Notes: generated by a model from the letters alone, not told the origin. Shown: positions 31,596 to 61,556, counted from the first letter of the stretch. The stretch: DNA of 64,000 bases from Chrysaora quinquecirrha (GCA_014526335.1 JACTAT010000006.1:3107202-3171201); one strand, 5' to 3'. Numbers and translations are program-made.

Positions 31596-32383
31596 AAGCG
31601 CCAGTCTCGTGAAGGGGTGAACCAGTTGGAGAAGGAATCGATTCATCATCACTGCTATCGCTGTCACTCTCATACTCCCTACCTTTAGAATAAAAAGCTT
31701 TCAATTGATTAATATCATTACAATGCAGCCAAAAGAATAAACGTTGACATTTCTTCCAGCTGAACTGATTCCCTCCCAAGATGTTGTCAAGCACTACGCA
31801 TTATCGTTTCGTTAAAGGTCGATATCACATAAAGTCACACCATCAATAAGACAAAATAAGGGTCGCAAGTTCGAGGGGGAGGCCAATGCACAAGCACAAA
31901 ACAGCGTATAAATATTGAAGTTTTGATAATGACCTGGGATATATAAATTACCAAGGATGGTCTTCAGCCAACGGCGCACACATGACATCCCTTATCGTGT
32001 CATCTTGAATGTGTGAACTTTTTAAGTCATGTTTACTATTAGGCAGTTAGATAGTTTGTATTTATTACTTTCCTAAGATTTGAACAACCATAGTATATCT
32101 AAACACCACCGTCTAAATAAACAGATCAATACATCATTTCTACTGCTATTACTTGGCATAAAAAAGAAGGGAGCAGACTTTTCGCTCTTTCGTTCTAGGC
32201 AAGGTCTGATTTTCTTGTTTTTCTCACAAAAGAGGTGATGATCATTATCTTCGTTTAACGAATTCAACAAGAGTCTCTAGCACTTACCACGTAAAGTAAC
32301 AATGACTTCATCCTCATCTTCATCTTCGTGCGATGGCCAGAGGTAGCCGGACCCTTCCACACCAACATGCTCCGAATTATAAG
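31596..32383 (-). CDS. EIF2B5: Acidic linker exons of eIF2B epsilon
   Basis: Exons 32288-32383 ([19 protein letters not shown]) and 31596-31682 ([20 protein letters not shown]) match the acidic segment that joins the beta-helix domain to the W2 domain in eIF2B epsilon, including the conserved GYLW. The second exon ends in phase 1 at GTAAGT. Nothing downstream continues the protein. Confidence 0.85.
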
Positions 32384-35358
32384 CTGCAAGAATAGAAATC
32401 TAAGGCATGACCACCAATCACTCTATATCGTTTAGAAATTTTGCACAACATAAATACATGTACCTGTAGTGTCTTGGTTCAACGTTGTACGTTAGAGGAA
32501 TTTGTAATTTTAATCTTACTGGTATATGCTAGTAATTTTAACCTTCCGGTATGTTCTCCTCATATCCGAAGACTAAAGTAATATTGCTTAAGCCGGGCGC
32601 AAACCGTACCAACATGTTGGCCAACATGTTTGCTATAGATGTTGGCCTAGTAAAAAAACATGTTCCTGACGAAATGTTGGCCAAAAGTTTTAAACATGTT
32701 TAAAAATGATGGCACAACATTTTCAACTTCATTTGTTATTTCGGATACCCTTCAATGAGAAATAGATTTAATATGGCGGTTTGAATTGGACCACGAGTTT
32801 TTTCTTCTCCGTCGTCAACAAAAAGAGCAAGCAATGAACAAACAACTGCTTCCTTTTCGGCCATGTTTGCAAAATATCATTCTTAGATGACGTCAGCAAG
32901 CCAAAACATCTCAGATGTTGTGATGGTATGGCAACCCGTACCAAAATGTTGGCCTATTTTCAGCCAACATGTTGGCCAACAATGTTGGCACGGCCTGCGC
33001 CCAGCTTTAGTTTACCTTATACCACATCTTAGTCTCTGGAACTATACTTTACCAGACCTGCTTCATTACCTATCAGGTAAATAGTAGTTTAACATTGTAT
33101 TTTAAAGGGACATTTAAATAACAGTTATATTCTCACATTTTAAATTATCTTCATTCTTTGCATCGATTGACAAATGATCGAAATCTGAACTCAACCCTTC
33201 TGGTTTCAGCAAAGAAAATCTTGATCCTTTCTTAACTGCAAGATCTGGTCCTAATTTCACCTGAAAAATCAATACATTTGAACTCGGAATATTTGGGAAA
33301 ATCCGGATATTTGGCGTGTCTCTCAGGGTGGCTAAACATGCGAGTGACTAGCGAGCAAAATGTCACCCGAGTCGCGGAGACAAGAAATGTTTCTTTGTCT
33401 CCCAGAAACATTTGAGTGTCTCTCGCTACAATGTTTCCGACGTGGCTAAACTAGGAGACATCAAAAGGACATGCCACTGGTGACAATGTCGCGCGCGACA
33501 TGTCTCCTAATTAAGCCGGGCTTTAACACTGGTCAAGACTCAGGTGTTACCCGCTCCATGCTTCCATAATCCCTTATTGGCTAATCTACTCCCAATGCTT
33601 CAAGAAACAAATAAAAGATAAAAAAAATCAAAACATAAACTCTAAAGAAGTTCGGCCAACCTTAAAAGAAACTATTGAACTTTCCATCGAAACATTTCTA
33701 CAAAAAGAAAAATAGCAACAATTATTGGCCGAAGGGCTTGTTTATAGAAAGAAAATCACCCCCTACTGCCAGCTTGTTAGCTGAGTAGTACGCTCTCACC
33801 TCTGCTAACAAACTTTTATATTATTATATTGTATTTATGCAGAACATATTCCATCCCAGTCAATTCATTAAAAGTCGTTCTCCATGCCTTTCGACTCGAC
33901 CCCATTAATCTTGAACCTCGCGCTCAATATTGCATCAAAAAGCTTCAGATTCCTCAACTCAAATCCATAGAACGTAGTTTTCTAACTGTCGACAGGCTCA
34001 ACGTGTTTTGAGAAGATATATACCTTACCCATACCAATCTGTGATGGTAGCTGTGTATTGGAACTTTGGTAATAGCAAAAGAAATAATCATCACCAAAAA
34101 GTACATACCTACTTATTATACAACCACTGCATACAATGCTATAATCAATGACACAGTTGTCTCCTATAGTTGCATCATCCCAAATAAATGAATTTGTTAT
34201 ACGAACATTTTCACCTAAAAGAATAAAACACATTCGTGAGAATACAACTTTTGTGACAAAATTTGGTAAAGTAAAAGGAGCAAGTTAGACTAATCAGTGC
34301 AGAACATTGTGATAATTAAACCATTAACCAATGCAGTGAAAACCCGCATTATTTCCAAATCAGGTTGTTCAGTTTCTTAGCAGTTCAGGAGTATCCTACG
34401 ATAGAAGGCCACAATTTGAAGGTGCGTACTTTCTTGAAGGTGCTGTGGTGTAAACCAGCTGACGCGTGGCGCCAGGAGCTCAGTGTGGTTGGGGTTCGAG
34501 CCCAGCCACGATAGCGTCACAGCCAGGGTCGAGGTCTTGATTAGTTAACCTACTACTGAGATCCTAGAGACTGGCGCTAAAACACCACTTCACCTCCACC
34601 TTCACAATTTTCCCTTTTTTTTCTATAGAATAAGTCTTCCTTGCTTCAAAATACGAAAATTATAACGATGTCCACTGCGGTAGGTCATAAATTTTAAGAG
34701 AAACTCAACTTGCAGTTCATTAAAAATTGGTTTCTGATAAACGAACATTCTTCTATACAGGAGACCAAACAGAAACAAAACTATCAAATTGATAAGTCTA
34801 ATACAAAATGGCCAAACTGGCTCGACAATGACATGACCTTCCACCGTATTAAAGATCACTAAAATACTAGTTCAGCGAAACATGCCAAACCGTAATGTAC
34901 GCTGAAACGTATACTAGGAAAAATTGGTCTCATATCTTCTGTTTTCTGCTAAAAAAATTAGAAAAATTTAACAAGCAGAGAATGATATCCTATCATAAAT
35001 ACAGTATAAAAAACAGGTATCCAAATATAATTGCAGTACTTGTACTATTCTATTCCATCTTGTGGCTTAAAACTTAAAAGCTCTGCTTTTCTTAAGTCGT
35101 ACAGAATACGAAGTTTTACATTAATCTTAAATTGAATTTTTTAGAAGGATGAAATTGCAGAGACGAATGGTGTAAGATCGAATGGCGTGGAGGAACCTGT
35201 GGAGGCCTTCCACAAGCAGTGGCGTGAAAAGCTGATGATCATGATGTATTTTTGTTCTGTTTTTTATTCTTATATTATTTCAAAAATTAAGTTAAATTGA
35301 ATATATTCAGAATTTTATTTATGTCTACAATCATGAACAGGACATTGTTACCCGAGAT

Positions 35359-35421
<63 letters not shown>

Positions 35422-38400
35422 ATCATTATTTTCTAGCATGGTTTGAGCGTACACTACGATTTCGCATGTTGGTTCAGAACCCTCCTCATTCTCGAGATTA
35501 TTCTTCTAGCAGGCAATAGAAAATAACTTAAGGGTCAAAGTCACTTACCTATATAACAGTTTCTTCCAATAACAGTCTTACAGATATAAGATCCGTTACC
35601 AATGACAGAATTCTCTCCAACAACTACATCTTGCTCGAGTGAACAATCTCTTTTGAAAAAGACAGAAGAAAGTTTCTTAAGTTTATCTAAATCACTGGAT
35701 CTAAAACAGTAGATTTTAAACACTGAACCGTAAAAAAAGGCTTTTCCCTGCATGATTTTTGTAAAAAAGTAGTATTCGGTACTAAATTTCCTACACGAGA
35801 GGTTGATTAAATATATTCGGACTTATCAAGGCTGTTTCTCACACTGTATTAGACATGACAGTCACCACTTATCATGACAAGCCTTTGATATTTAGTTGGG
35901 CAACGTTTCGGGAGAGATCCGTCTCCCATCATCGGGCAATGAGAAATGTGGTTTCTTTCCTATTTATTGCAAAGAGGTTGTTATCTTAGATATGGCAGGA
36001 GTTCTTTTAAGATGCTAAACATGGTTAAACGTTAACTGAGAAAAAGAGTCTATGACGTAAAAAGGAGTATAGATTTTCAAAATAGCTGGTACAAAGGAGT
36101 TATAAGAGATGATGCTTCGACTGATCATTACCCGTCTTAATGAGAGTACAAAGTGAAATAAACTTAGCTAATCAAAATGGTATGGAAAAACTTAGTATCC
36201 TTATGGAAAATAACGAAAACAATATGACTAAATTTAGGAGAAGGTGAATGTAAAATGGTGTTGCTGCAGTTGCTAGGATCTCTAGACAGTATTTTAACAA
36301 ACGAGATGTCGACACTGCCCGCGACGATACCGTGGCTTATACCCCAGCAAAGTACAGACACTGATAGCTTGCTTTGACTACTCTTACGCTGTTATTGTTG
36401 TAAAAGCAATACTGTTGTTATGAATGAATGGCTTGCAACAGCTGCTTCGAGGAGCCAGACCCAATGTATCTAATAATGATAAGTTCAGCGAACACTTTTT
36501 AGAACTTGTTAGAAGTTAGGTTGATATCATAGTTAATGTAAGTGTTTTTTACCTTGCCAGCTTGACACATTTATCAAGATATATATTATTCCTAGTAAAT
36601 CTGTATGATCCATTGTCAGGAACGAGCGGATACGCCCAACGATTAATCAAGTCCAAACTGTAATGAAGCAAAAAAAGTAATATGAAATTACAGAACCGAA
36701 TCCATTAGAAATATAAACAAAATGTACAAAACATTTTCATAACGTGAACGAGAATGCTCCAAAAGATTTCAGCTTTTTATAAGAAGGCACCTGCCTCAGG
36801 CTGGTTCAGAGACCCTGGCAAGAGGATAGCCAGACGCACAGGCAGACCAAAACACTCACTTCTGTAATAACATAAATAAGAATTGCATTCTAACTTTAGT
36901 TTCTTATGAGTAGTTGAATGATAGTATGCTTTTCTATAAAGAAACTGTTCCTAGGTTTGAAGTTGATAACATTTTCCAAGAAACAAGTTAGACCTGAAAT
37001 GAAATCGAAAAGTATGTTTCTATATGCGGGACATTATTGCATTAATCAATCACAATACCAACCTTATTGCATTGTACATGTGTAAATCTGATGCCCTTGA
37101 TGCATATTGGTCCTCTATGACATGACAGTGTATTTGATTTCCCATTATCTGTTTTAACGAAAAAAGAATTGATATAAGAACAATAGAAATACTACTATAC
37201 GCATTTAGTAATTTACTTTCAACTTTCCTCTAGATCGTGAAAGTCAGATAAAATTCTTAAAACGTGTCAGTATGAAGTACTAAGTTAGAGAGTTATCAAA
37301 GCAGAATTTAAATTTTCACTCACTTCTTCATTTATTAGAATTCCTCGTACAAAATCTTCCTTTGATTGGTAATCAAAGTTGTCAGTGAACAAAGGCATAA
37401 CCTAAAAAAAGAAACAGATAATACGCCCAGTAACGTCTTTGACAAATAATGCTATACATATGCATGTATTTTTAGGCAAAGTTAACCAAACCGAATACGA
37501 TAAGCTTCATTGAACAAAAAATTTGGACTGTGAATAGTCAGATTCTACTTACTTTGGAGACATTAGCCTGCGTGCAGATTCAAAATCGTTAGGTCAACCG
37601 AGGAAGGTTCTGAGCATGTTCCCAGATTAGGGAACACAGGGTTTCTTAAAGTTTACATCACTATAGGATTATCCTTGAATTTTCAACATGAAGTGCATTA
37701 ATAAATGCCGTATTGCATATTTGATTTTAAGAACTTTTGATGTTATGAGCTATCAACAATTCAAGGCCAAAGGCAAAATGAGTCACCAGGTGTCATCGCA
37801 TTAAAATAAAGGCTGGAGGTGCACAAATTAGATCACCTTTGTGTTTACTACGTAAGGTTGGTACCTGGCCTAAGGCACCGAAACGCATGTAGTTAGGCTC
37901 ATATCACATGAGCACCGATTCGTATTCGGTCTTATATGAATAATTCCACCAGCCTCCCCATTCTCAAATGCCAGACGCATTTAGCTCTTATTGGATCTCA
38001 TCAGTGGCATGAGTGAGAATCTAACCGGGGTTTATTGCGTGAGAAGCACAAACGACCAGTGAAGCTAGGCTGACTGGTGAGTAACTGCGTGAGTTTTAAA
38101 TTCGTATCCATACGAGTACCCTTGTGTTTGTTATTTAAGGGTTCTCCCGTGCTAAGTACAGAACTTCATGAAGTCAAGGTCCATATATGAATCTATCTTT
38201 CTGTCTTTCGATCTATTCACTATTGAAGTAAGCAGCGAAACTCAAAACTCATGAAGTACCTAAATAGATGTCAAACGTAGGGCATAACAAGTTGGTAGCT
38301 GAACTGTATAGGGTTTTTCAGGGCGCTCAGTGCAGCCGATTACAGAGTCCATAACCTACCGTTGGAGAGCAAATAGCAATGTGACAGTCAGTCAAATCAT

Positions 38401-40763
38401 ATCGGATCTGTATTGATTCTCTTTCTGTAAGAAGCCCCTACACAAAAGGAGTACAATATAAGTCATAAAAAGTAAGTCAACGAGAAAACATACTTTAAGA
38501 AGGAATAAATACCATGTTGGAAACAAATACAAAGTTTAACAGAGCTAAGAAAGAGCTTAATAGGCAAAAAAACGATTCATATTTAAAGGCACTCTTATTG
38601 GATCCTATAGGACGACTATCTGCTTTTGTTTACAAGACGAATTTTACCCTGGCAAAGTGAACCTCCCAAACCTTCCGAATTTTGAAAACAGAAAGCTTCC
38701 AAAAACAGAATCCACGATTTTAAAAAAAACAGAAATTCTAGAAACCCCAGCCTTTTAACCATGCAAACCGATATTTCTGTAAACTAACCGTGAATCTCTC
38801 GAATGTCTCGGAAACCTTCTACTTATGATGGCAGCAGCTCCAAAACCTGCCGTTTTCAGAATTGCTTCGAAAAACACACATTCTGAAAAAAGAAGGCTAC
38901 CGAAAAAAGAATTGGTTTAGAAGAACGAGCCCTTATTTAGCCTTTATGGACAAATTTTTCTCACCGCTGGAACTGAGAATTTTTTGTTATTTTCAGATGC
39001 TTGACAATGTAAAATCCGCTTCATTTGTGGATCCATCGCAATGAACATATCTTCTTCAAAGCATCTAAAAGTTTGATAAAATACTGTACAAGTTACGAAA
39101 AAGCTAAGAAGGCACACGGGAGAGCGGACTTTATAAAGCATTTGGTGAGGGTATGTGCCGCCCACATGGGTGGGTCTCGGCTTTGAAATTCTCTAAGCAA
39201 GATATCATTTAAACCTAAACCTCATATGAAAGAGGGGGGGATCTAGAAAAAATCGCGTCGAAGATGTTTGTAGTGCAATTTCAAACAATTATATGGCCTG
39301 GAAAATCGCATTACTCTCCTATTCAGCTTGTTATTACCCATAATATGTGTCCCGTCTGTTTCTACATTATAAGTGGGTGTGGGTCTATAAAAGTTCGGCG
39401 ACATAGCCCCGTCCATCCGTAGGTCATGTACTACTAGGGGGAAGGCATCATTACGACCCTCTCTGGAAAGAAAAGCAGAGAACAAAAGACAAGAACGGGG
39501 ACAAAGGATGATGATGCATTGATAAACGATTGCTCAGGTTTTACTTACCTCGAGAAATGTCCAGGTTTCGCAACTTTAAAAAGCATGGTCATCACAGAAT
39601 TCTTTTCTTTTTTCCTCCGTGTCCTAGAGAATTATTCTCCTTGTCAGAATGGGTTATGGACAATAAAGTTCTTTGCTAACTTCTTGTTGGTTTCGCACAT
39701 AGATTTGAATCGCAGTATATAGCAAACCAACGAGTCTCTGATTTAACAAACTTATCAATATTATGAACTAAACGTCTGGCATCTTCGGTTGCACATTGCA
39801 TACTTTCTTATTCCCTTCAGGATTTACATTGTAATTCCAATAGATATAACTACTGGGTTATAGCCAAAATGTTATAATAAACTCCTGGTATAACATTCGT
39901 TAGTACGGTAAAATTTTCAGACAAAATTTGAGTCTGATATGATCAGAGAATATTAAGCAACCCTAGAGTTCAGGGTAACAAAAAATATGTATAAATCTAT
40001 AACTACAAATTTAAAATTGTGTTAGACAGTGGAAACACCATCGTTTACGCTAGAAGATTCCACATCAGTCAATTGTTTTGGATTGTTTCCAACGTTTATA
40101 CTCTGAGGCGTATCAGACAGAAAAGTAAGCCCAACAGTGTTTTGGCTGTTTATCCCAATTCTCAAATTCTGTACTACTCATAATTATTAACTATAAGCTC
40201 ATACAACTTACTTGTGCTGTTGTATTATATCAGCTAATTTTACATTTGAAATTAGATCACCAGGAACTAACAGAAAATCGGAACGAATGAAACCCTGAAA
40301 AGAAAACCAGTGAAATTTTTCAACCTTATGATTCATCTTAGTTATATTTATTTATTAGAACATAGTCAGAACATACCTTTAAAAGAAATGCTATTCAAGT
40401 TAAGTTGCATCCGTGTAGAAAGCATGTAGCAAAATGAGCTTGAAGTTTGATTGCTTTATGTACAACAAAGATACTGATGTTACGAGTTTCATCACAATCA
40501 CAATCTTCATTATCTTCAAAGATAGGTTTGCCTCTAACTACGTGCCAAGAGTGCGGTTAGGATAAATTGTGTTGAAGATGATGATGCTCATGATGGTAGT
40601 TGTAATAAGAACAATGACAATGGTGATAAAGATGATGACAAAATTGTGATGCCTACATAAAATAAATGACAATAAAGATGATGAAAATCAATGATGATGA
40701 TGCCAATCACAATGAAGATGATGGTGATAAAGATAATGAAGATGATGATTGTGATGGATGTTG

Positions 40764-40795
<32 letters not shown>

Positions 40796-42211
40796 GATGA
40801 TGATGATGATGCTGATGATAATGATGGTGAAGATGATGATGATAAGAATGATGATAATGATGATGATAATAATGAGGATGCTAAAAAAAATTATAGTGAT
40901 GATGATGATGATGATAATGATGATGCTGATGGTAATCATAATGATAATACTGACAATGATGATGATGTTTGACATAAGCTTCCATAATCCTACATCAAAG
41001 GACACTTTGTTTTAGAAAAATGCATATAAAACAATACCCCTCTATCAATTTCTCTAATTGCATCTCCAAATGATATACAGTCATCAGAAGATGAGGTGAC
41101 AATCTGAATTGTACATTGTGCTTTAATTTGTGACCATTTGGCATTGCTAAAAAGTAAAACAGAGCATCAGAAGCTGTCAGAAAATTGACCAGAGGGTATT
41201 CAGATCATTTTTGTGTGTGCAAGGAACTAAAACTGACAGACAAGCAGCTTGCAGCAGGCAAAATGAAAGCTAACTGGGATGTGAAAGATTACTACCTTTT
41301 AGCAGGAAGCTGGTATAGTGTTCTAAACAAATTAGTTTTGTTTTCAAATAATGAAATTTATATTGTGGGTGCCTTCTCCTTGTTTTCCTGGGAAGCCCCT
41401 AGCCAAGCTAACCAGGTGCTGTAGCACTGTGGTCAGGGTTTGACCCCCAGCTATGGTAGCCTCACAGCAAGCATCGAGAACTCTGAGGCTGGCCCCAATC
41501 ATCACACATTTGCCAAAATGTCTCAGCTGGCTGACAGAGGTTGGCCAAACTGATTGTTGGCCAAAACGATCAGCATCCCTGAGACCCTCTGGCAATTGTC
41601 CCAGCTGCAGGGTTTGGCAATTGCACACTTGAGTTTTTCAATTGAAAAATAGGCTAACAATAGGATTAAACAATAGAAAGGGGCTCTTGCACACTCAAGA
41701 TCTCATTGAAAAAGCCCATACTCTGCAACAAACCAGGCAATTGTTTGCTAAATACACCATTTCATCTTCACCAGGGTATTCTCAACTCAATAAGAAGGTG
41801 AATCAAACGAGTTCCCAATTTACTGTATCCCTGCAAAAATAAATACCTTGCATATTCTTTGATGAGATTTGCATTTGCACAACAAAACAAAATGATTTCT
41901 TGGACACCTTCTTCAATCAAATACTCCATCGTGTAATCTAAGAGTACGCAGTTCAGTAGAGGCAACAATGCCTGAAAATAAATCATAGAAGAGTTAATGA
42001 GTTCATTACACCATATAATCTAAATCAATTTAATATAACAAAAACGGGGGAAAATAGGCCTAAATTAACCAACCCTTGGTTTCTCCAAAGTGATCGGCAA
42101 GAATCTGGAGTTAAAACTGTCAGCAATTACAACTGCTTGAAGTGGATCTTCTTCTTTGTTCCATTTATCATTGGAATTGTCCTGTTCTTTCCCTTTTTTC
42201 TTCTGTGCCAT
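31596..42211 (-). CDS. EIF2B5: eIF2B subunit epsilon, C-terminal W2 domain not found
   Basis: Sixteen minus-strand exons: 42074-42211 (ATG 42211), 41847-41971, 41038-41146, 40212-40294, 39549-39623, 38965-39064, 38360-38437, 37324-37401, 37063-37148, 36553-36657, 35549-35700, 34109-34214, 34024-34063 (least certain), 33137-33260, 32288-32383, 31596-31682. All phases agree, giving about 527 codons. The protein is the catalytic subunit of the guanine-nucleotide exchange factor that recharges eIF2 in the cytosol. The nucleotidyltransferase-like domain is clear ([75 protein letters not shown]). It is followed by the left-handed beta-helix ([33 protein letters not shown]) and the acidic linker ([32 protein letters not shown]). 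The last exon ends at a GTAAGT donor, so more exons are expected, but none is found before SNRNP35. The human protein has about 720 residues; the missing part equals the W2 domain needed for exchange activity. Confidence 0.93.
32590..33011. mobile_element. MITE, GGGCGCAAACCGTACC copy
   Basis: The left end is AAGCCGGGCGCAAACCGTAC and the right end is GGCACGGCCTGCGCCCAGCT. It is flanked by TTA-like bases that could be a target duplication. Second copy of the element at 11,027-11,545. Confidence 0.7.
33318..33528. mobile_element. Short MITE, GGCTAAACATGCGAGTGAC family
   Basis: Contains GGTGGCTAAACATGCGAGTG, AGACAAGAAATGTTTCTTTG and GTCGCGCGCGACATGTCTCC. The reverse-oriented relative is at 54,331-54,573. 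Confidence 0.55.
34435..34605 (+). mobile_element. tRNA-derived SINE copy 2
   Basis: GAAGGTGCTGTGGTGTAAAC at the start, GGTTCGAGCCCAGCCACG (B box), then TTAACCTACTACTGAGATCC and a CACCTCCACCTTCAC tail. It lies in an EIF2B5 intron. Confidence 0.75.
35020..35140 (+). mobile_element. Possible non-LTR retrotransposon 3' tail
   Basis: AAAGCTCTGCTTTTCTTAAG resembles the 54.2 kb AAGCCCTGCTTTTCTTGGGT sequence, which is followed by a 3' end with short tandem repeats. Fragment only, low confidence. Confidence 0.3.
35360..35419. repeat. (AT)n dinucleotide repeat
   Basis: About 60 bp of perfect alternating AT, in an EIF2B5 intron. Confidence 0.97.
36239..36360 (-). mobile_element. Degenerate partial SINE, reverse
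   Basis: Keeps TTGCTAGGATCTCTAGACAG and CGATACCGTGGCTTATACCC of the SINE family in reverse orientation, with the ends lost. Confidence 0.45.
40575..40975. repeat. Interrupted (GAT)n microsatellite
   Basis: GATGATGAT with GATAATGAT interruptions, in the EIF2B5 intron between exons 41038-41146 and 40212-40294. Asp- or Met-rich ORFs over it are artefacts. Confidence 0.95.
41413..41495 (+). mobile_element. Degenerate SINE fragment
   Basis: AACCAGGTGCTGTAGCACTG, GTGGTCAGGGTTTGACCCCC and GTAGCCTCACAGCAAGCATC match the SINE core with an internal deletion. Confidence 0.45.
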
Positions 42212-42344
42212 CTTGATAATCGATAAAATTTTAAAGTTTAAACAAAACTTGAGAAGACAAGATCTTTCATGTTCAGCAGTTCATCATGGAATGGCTGTCC
42301 TCTTCATCTAGCCTCGCTTCCAGGTGCAATAATCATCCATCATT

Positions 42345-42405
<61 letters not shown>

Positions 42406-42410
42406 CCATT

Positions 42411-42447
<37 letters not shown>

Positions 42448-42470
42448 ACATCATCACCATCATCATCACA
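42345..42470. repeat. (ATC)n microsatellite
   Basis: About 40 ATC units with rare ACC, ATT and AAC changes, roughly 130 bp upstream of the EIF2B5 start codon. Confidence 0.97.
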
Positions 42471-42625
42471 ACCACTACAATTCTTCTTAACTTATTTCAC
42501 AGCATTCACTTTCCAATAGCGCAGCAGAAACAATGATAAATTCAACTTAAAACTGTACCTTTACTAATTTTAGCGCGTATTTGAGCACAAGCATCATCAT
42601 AATATCAAAAGTGATTGTAAAGCAA

Positions 42626-42904
42626 GGCTTATGTTGACATTGCGCAAAGTAAGAACTTAGTTCCTGACTGGTAATAGGCGATTTTTGGATTGCATCCCAA
42701 CTGACCGGCAAAAGCGCTCTGGCAAATAGTTGCCAACTAGTTCCTTTTTTAACGGAAACTAGTCGGCGCACAGTTGCATTTCTGCGATTAGTTGGCAAAT
42801 GATTCCCCTCAGTGTCAGTTGCACTCGACAGGAGTGCTCTTGCGACCGCTATCAACTCTATCCGATAAGTTCGGACTAGTTGTTGACATGTCGACATAAG
42901 CTAG
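42626..42904. mobile_element. MITE, GCTTATGTTGACAT ends
   Basis: The left end GCTTATGTTGACATTG mirrors ATGTCGACATAAGC on the right. The interior holds TAGTCGGCGCACAGTT, shared with 51,000-51,525. The 116-aa ORF over it is not a gene. Confidence 0.65.
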
Positions 42905-42974
42905 TAGTTGGTGTTAGTTATATTGTTAAATTTTGATGTTACATACCCTAGCTGAGGGTGTGTTTTTTAATAAT

Positions 42975-42977
<3 letters not shown>

Positions 42978-43038
<61 letters not shown>
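42978..43038. repeat. (GAT)n microsatellite
   Basis: About 20 perfect GAT units. Confidence 0.97.
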
Positions 43039-43040
<2 letters not shown>

Positions 43041-43483
43041 CAAATAGGTCCACAAAAGCCTGGCTTAAGATACACACAACACAAAAAGACAGATCTGCTC
43101 TGTATCTATGTACATATATGTCTTCATTTATCCATTAAATATGCTTATTTAATAAAACTTAATGTTGTAACAGCGTTTAAAACAAAAAAACTAAAATACT
43201 CCCAAAATAGAACATAACTTTTTTAACATAACAAATTTCTAATGATTAACAAAATACATATATCTGTATGGCTATCATTACTTCTGGCGCGATTGATTTT
43301 GGTGACAGAGAGGAACCTCAATAAAATGGATTCTTGTGCGACAATTTTAATGACCGTTATTCAGAAGTCTTTATGGAGAACTTGTTTACGTTCATAAAGA
43401 AATACTTATAATTGCAACATTTGCCCATCGCAGTAAAATAGTCCTGTCATTTTGGCAAATGATTTGAATTTCCAAACACCAAT

Positions 43484-43893
43484 AGACCATTTCAACTAAG
43501 GGCTTCGTGAAGTGAAGATTAGGTCATAGAGAAATTTCGATTTCAGATTCGAATTCAGCACCTTCTTTTTAGTGTTGAGGCAAAGTTTTATGCTTCTAGT
43601 CCTTAAAATATTGAATTTATAGGTGTTAAAAATTTGAAATTCTATAAAGGATTTGACCATGAAAAATCGCTGGGGGTGAAATTTTACACCCTCGATCATT
43701 TTACACGGTCAAATCCCTTATAAATTTTCAAACTTTTAATTGCTATAGAATCAACATCGTAAGGACTAGAAGCATAAAAATTTACCTCAACATCAAAAAG
43801 AAGGTGCTGAATTCGAATCTGAAGTCGAAATTTCTCTATAACCTAATTTTCGATTTTTTTGAAAACGAGGCTCTTAGTTGAAATGGTCTATTA
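43484..43893. mobile_element. Fold-back element with arms of about 190 bp
   Basis: AATAGACCATTTCAACTAAG at the left is exactly inverted at the right (CTTAGTTGAAATGGTCTATT). The two arms match along most of their length (for example CGAATTCAGCACCTTCTTTT versus AAAGAAGGTGCTGAATTCG). The loop lies near 43,690. No coding potential. Confidence 0.85.
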
Positions 43894-44377
43894 AAATGCA
43901 GTTTTTTAAATGTTGCTTTTGATTGGTAACCTAAAACAATGGTTGTTAGGCCATACTTCAAATAGTTAGTCTATGAGTCTCACGTTCATCAAGTCTTAGT
44001 TTAAAGAAGGGTTGTTGATTTTGAAAAAGCTACTAAATGAAATCTGGAACGAAGTGAAAACGTCAAAAATGAAAAACTTTAGAAACAAGAAACAGAACCC
44101 CGCAAATATTGCAGACTTGGACATAAGTTCAAGGACATGTATTTAATATTGTTCATTTTCGATGCAATGACATTATTCTGTTTTACAGGCCCAAATGAAA
44201 CAATACTACAGATTTCTGTTCACGATTTAAAAATCCTTAGAATTAGCATTCTTCGTCTTTACAATGGAACAGTAGCTATACATCTGCCTAAAATCGCTGA
44301 ATCTGATGTCATTTATTCTGTTCTTGTCCTTAAATGTATGTCCAGGACTATATAAACAGCTTCAAAAAGTAACCCGA

Positions 44378-44793
44378 AGACCCTGGACAAATGAACTGAA
44401 CATTTCAATGAACATCGTCTAAAATTGAAATATCATGAAAAATCCAGTTCATTTGGCCACCTTGTTAAGTTACTGAACATTTTTCAGTGAATGTTTGATC
44501 GGGGTCAAAAATGTTTGGTGAACAAAATTTGTTCAGTGGTTTTCATTTGGCCACTCAATTGAACAAACACTGAACATTTATCCGATGTACGCATGTGCTT
44601 GGCAGCACCTTTGTCAATTTTAAAATTGAAAATTTCGATTTTAGGGCCAAAATATCAGAATGAAAAAGAGACTAAAAATGCTCAGCAAATGTTCAGTTAA
44701 ATGTTCAGTTCATTTGGCCACTCGGCACTGAACATAGCGCAAAATGTTTAGTGGAATGGTCAATGAAATGTTCAGTTCATTTGCCCAGGGCCT
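44378..44793. mobile_element. MITE, GACCCTGGACAAATGAACTG ends
   Basis: The left end GACCCTGGACAAATGAACTG mirrors the right end CAGTTCATTTGCCCAGGGCC. Internal words TGAACATTT/AAATGTTCA recur. The ends resemble the 8.4 kb MITE (GGCCCTGGxxAAAxxGT). Confidence 0.7.
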
Positions 44794-44925
44794 AACCTTA
44801 AAACGTACTGGGGGAAATCTAAGCAGAAGTATGAAGTCCCAAAGTTAAAAATAAATCCGACAGAAAAAAAATGTCTCACTTTCAATTGTCTCGAACCTCT
44901 TTTTCATCAGCCTCTCTATCACTTC

Positions 44926-61556
<16,631 letters not shown>

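Larger units (their letters stand above)
42212..44925. other. Intergenic stretch between EIF2B5 and KAT6
   Basis: Holds the presumed EIF2B5 promoter side, two triplet microsatellites, an ACTAGTT MITE (42.6-42.9 kb), a fold-back element (43.48-43.89 kb) and a CCCTGG-ended MITE (44.38-44.79 kb). No gene is supported. Confidence 0.6.

Noticed and set aside
39243..39485. 80-aa minus-strand frame between EIF2B5 exons, first taken as the next eIF2B exon
   Set aside because: It does not match eIF2B epsilon. The true exons at 39549-39623 and 38965-39064 join in phase around it and align with the family.
40688..41015. Asp-rich, Met-rich and Ile-rich frames
   Set aside because: Translations of a GAT/ATC microsatellite. 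The same applies to frames at 20.7-21.1, 42.3-42.5 and 57.9-58.4 kb.
42547..42897. 116-aa minus-strand open reading frame near EIF2B5
   Set aside because: It lies over an inverted-repeat MITE whose sequence recurs at 51.0-51.5 kb. No domain cues.
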